NCBI GenBank assembly: GCA_030704615.1
Contig: CM060731.1
Location: forward strand, 74,380,756 to 74,444,755
Source: Takakia lepidozioides
Taxonomy: Eukaryota > Streptophyta > Takakiopsida > Takakiales > Takakiaceae
Length of the DNA stretch: 64,000 nucleotides
Direction: 5' to 3'
The position numbers were made by a program, and so were the translations under genes. This document shows positions 63,486-64,000 of the stretch, piece by piece; the stretch's first letter is position 1; each line of letters begins with the position of its first letter. Below the pieces are notes generated by a model. It saw only the letters and a list, made by a program, of their open reading frames with translations. It was not told the origin of the DNA and searched no databases.

Positions 63486-63681
63486 GATGCTAGTGTCTTG
63501 CTTCATTCATTGATGTGTGTAGCTACTTAGATCATCCACCATTTCCTGATAATACTGACCATCATGTACTGTTGAGTGTGCAAGATGCAAGTGTCTTACT
63601 TCATTCATTGATCTGTGTAGCTGCTCAGATCATCCACCATTTCCTGATAATGGGGTCTACCCGGCATAGGTGGGAGGTGAG
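63486..63681 (+). repeat. 98-bp tandem duplication downstream of DYW
   Basis: Units start at 63486 and 63584 and share GATGC(T/A)AGTGTCTT, TTCATTCATTGAT and CCACCATTTCCTGATAAT. It lies in the former 3' flank of the PPR gene. Confidence 0.8.
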
Positions 63682-63739
63682 CCCACAATTGCACTTGATT
63701 GAAGGGGTGATTTTTGACTGATTCTGGTGACCGTGGATG

Positions 63740-63797
63740 GAAATCAGGGTGCTGGTCAGAGGGGTTAGAAATGAGCTAGATGACAAGTTGCATCCCA
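63740..63797 (+). pseudogene. Partial second copy of DYW start
   Basis: GGGGTTAGAAATGAGCTAGA, then GATGACAAGTTGCATCCCAC, parallels the stretch at about 63118-63160 just before the DYW domain. The similarity stops exactly where the CACTA-like terminus begins. Confidence 0.6.
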
Positions 63798-64000
63798 CAC
63801 TAGAAAGAAAACGTGGAATAACCACTACTGTCTTTTCCCACTCTATAAACCACTAGTAACCACTTGCCAGTGGTTAATCCCAATGAAATGCCACGGTGGC
63901 ATCACAGACAGTGGTTGGAAGTGGTTTCAACCACTCAGTAGTCCACGTGTAATAATTTGTTTTCATTTATTATTTATTATTTGATAATATATTTTAGTTA
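63798..64000 (+). mobile_element. CACTA-like element terminus, runs off the window
   Basis: Begins CACTAGAAAGAAAACG, followed by AACCACT words, GCCACGGTGGCAT and CACGTGTAATAATTTG. It is the same family as the element ending at 38062. The other end is beyond the window. Confidence 0.55.

Noticed and set aside
1-64000. CRISPR arrays, bacterial operons, rRNA operons or intact tRNA genes
   Set aside because: No regularly spaced short repeats, no ribosome-binding-site-spaced gene runs, and no cloverleaf-forming tRNA were found. Introns and LINE/Ty3 elements show nuclear plant DNA.

Overview
The window is nuclear DNA of a land plant, most probably a fern. The clues are DYW-type PPR genes with nearly identical internal repeats, an SPL7-type SBP-box gene with spliceosomal introns, a fragment of a bacterial-type squalene cyclase (a class known from ferns), and a dense load of nested LINE and Ty3/gypsy retrotransposons. 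The species call is an inference. There is no sign of prokaryotic or organellar DNA.

Layout. 1-2.5 kb: gene debris (an aldo-keto reductase fragment and an ITPK-like exon). 2.6-7.4 kb: an unrecognised multi-exon gene on the minus strand, invaded by a deleted LINE. 7.4-9.5 kb: tandem repeats and a PPR remnant. 9.6-14.4 kb: a nearly complete LINE of the same family, with a 16-bp target-site duplication, inserted in a tandem array of ~570-bp units. 15.6-20.4 kb: a scrambled partial copy of SPL7. 21.3-39.5 kb: an L1-type LINE on the minus strand, split by an ~12-kb Ty3/gypsy element (24575-36538) and by a CACTA-like element. 39.6-49.8 kb: the inverted arm followed by the SPL7 gene itself (copper-response regulator family, minus strand). 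50.4-63.5 kb: PPR gene debris ending in a DYW domain, split by a second, older Ty3/gypsy element (53159-62236). 63.8 kb to the end: a second CACTA-like terminus.

The most unusual content is the pair of related Ty3/gypsy elements. Between protease and reverse transcriptase each carries a cytosine-5 DNA methyltransferase domain that looks DNMT3-like, and after the integrase a PHD finger. Their ends are not ordinary LTRs. Both read A - internal - B - A - B, a split direct repeat arrangement, each flanked by a 4-bp target duplication, with a palindromic GACA-GC-TGTC join between B and A. Just after the first A lies a 13-16 nt stretch complementary to a loop inside A. This complementarity is kept by compensating changes between copies, which suggests Tf1-like self-priming. 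The younger element also holds fragments of a squalene-hopene cyclase gene and of a LUC7-like gene in its leader, plus an extra ORF of unknown function.

A second theme is SPL7. Its 3' half is duplicated as an inverted arm about 19 kb away, forming a large palindrome-like structure that could affect its expression. Most coding sequence in the window is broken. SPL7, the LINE ORF (one nonsense codon), the methyltransferase ORF and the integrase-PHD ORF are the best preserved.
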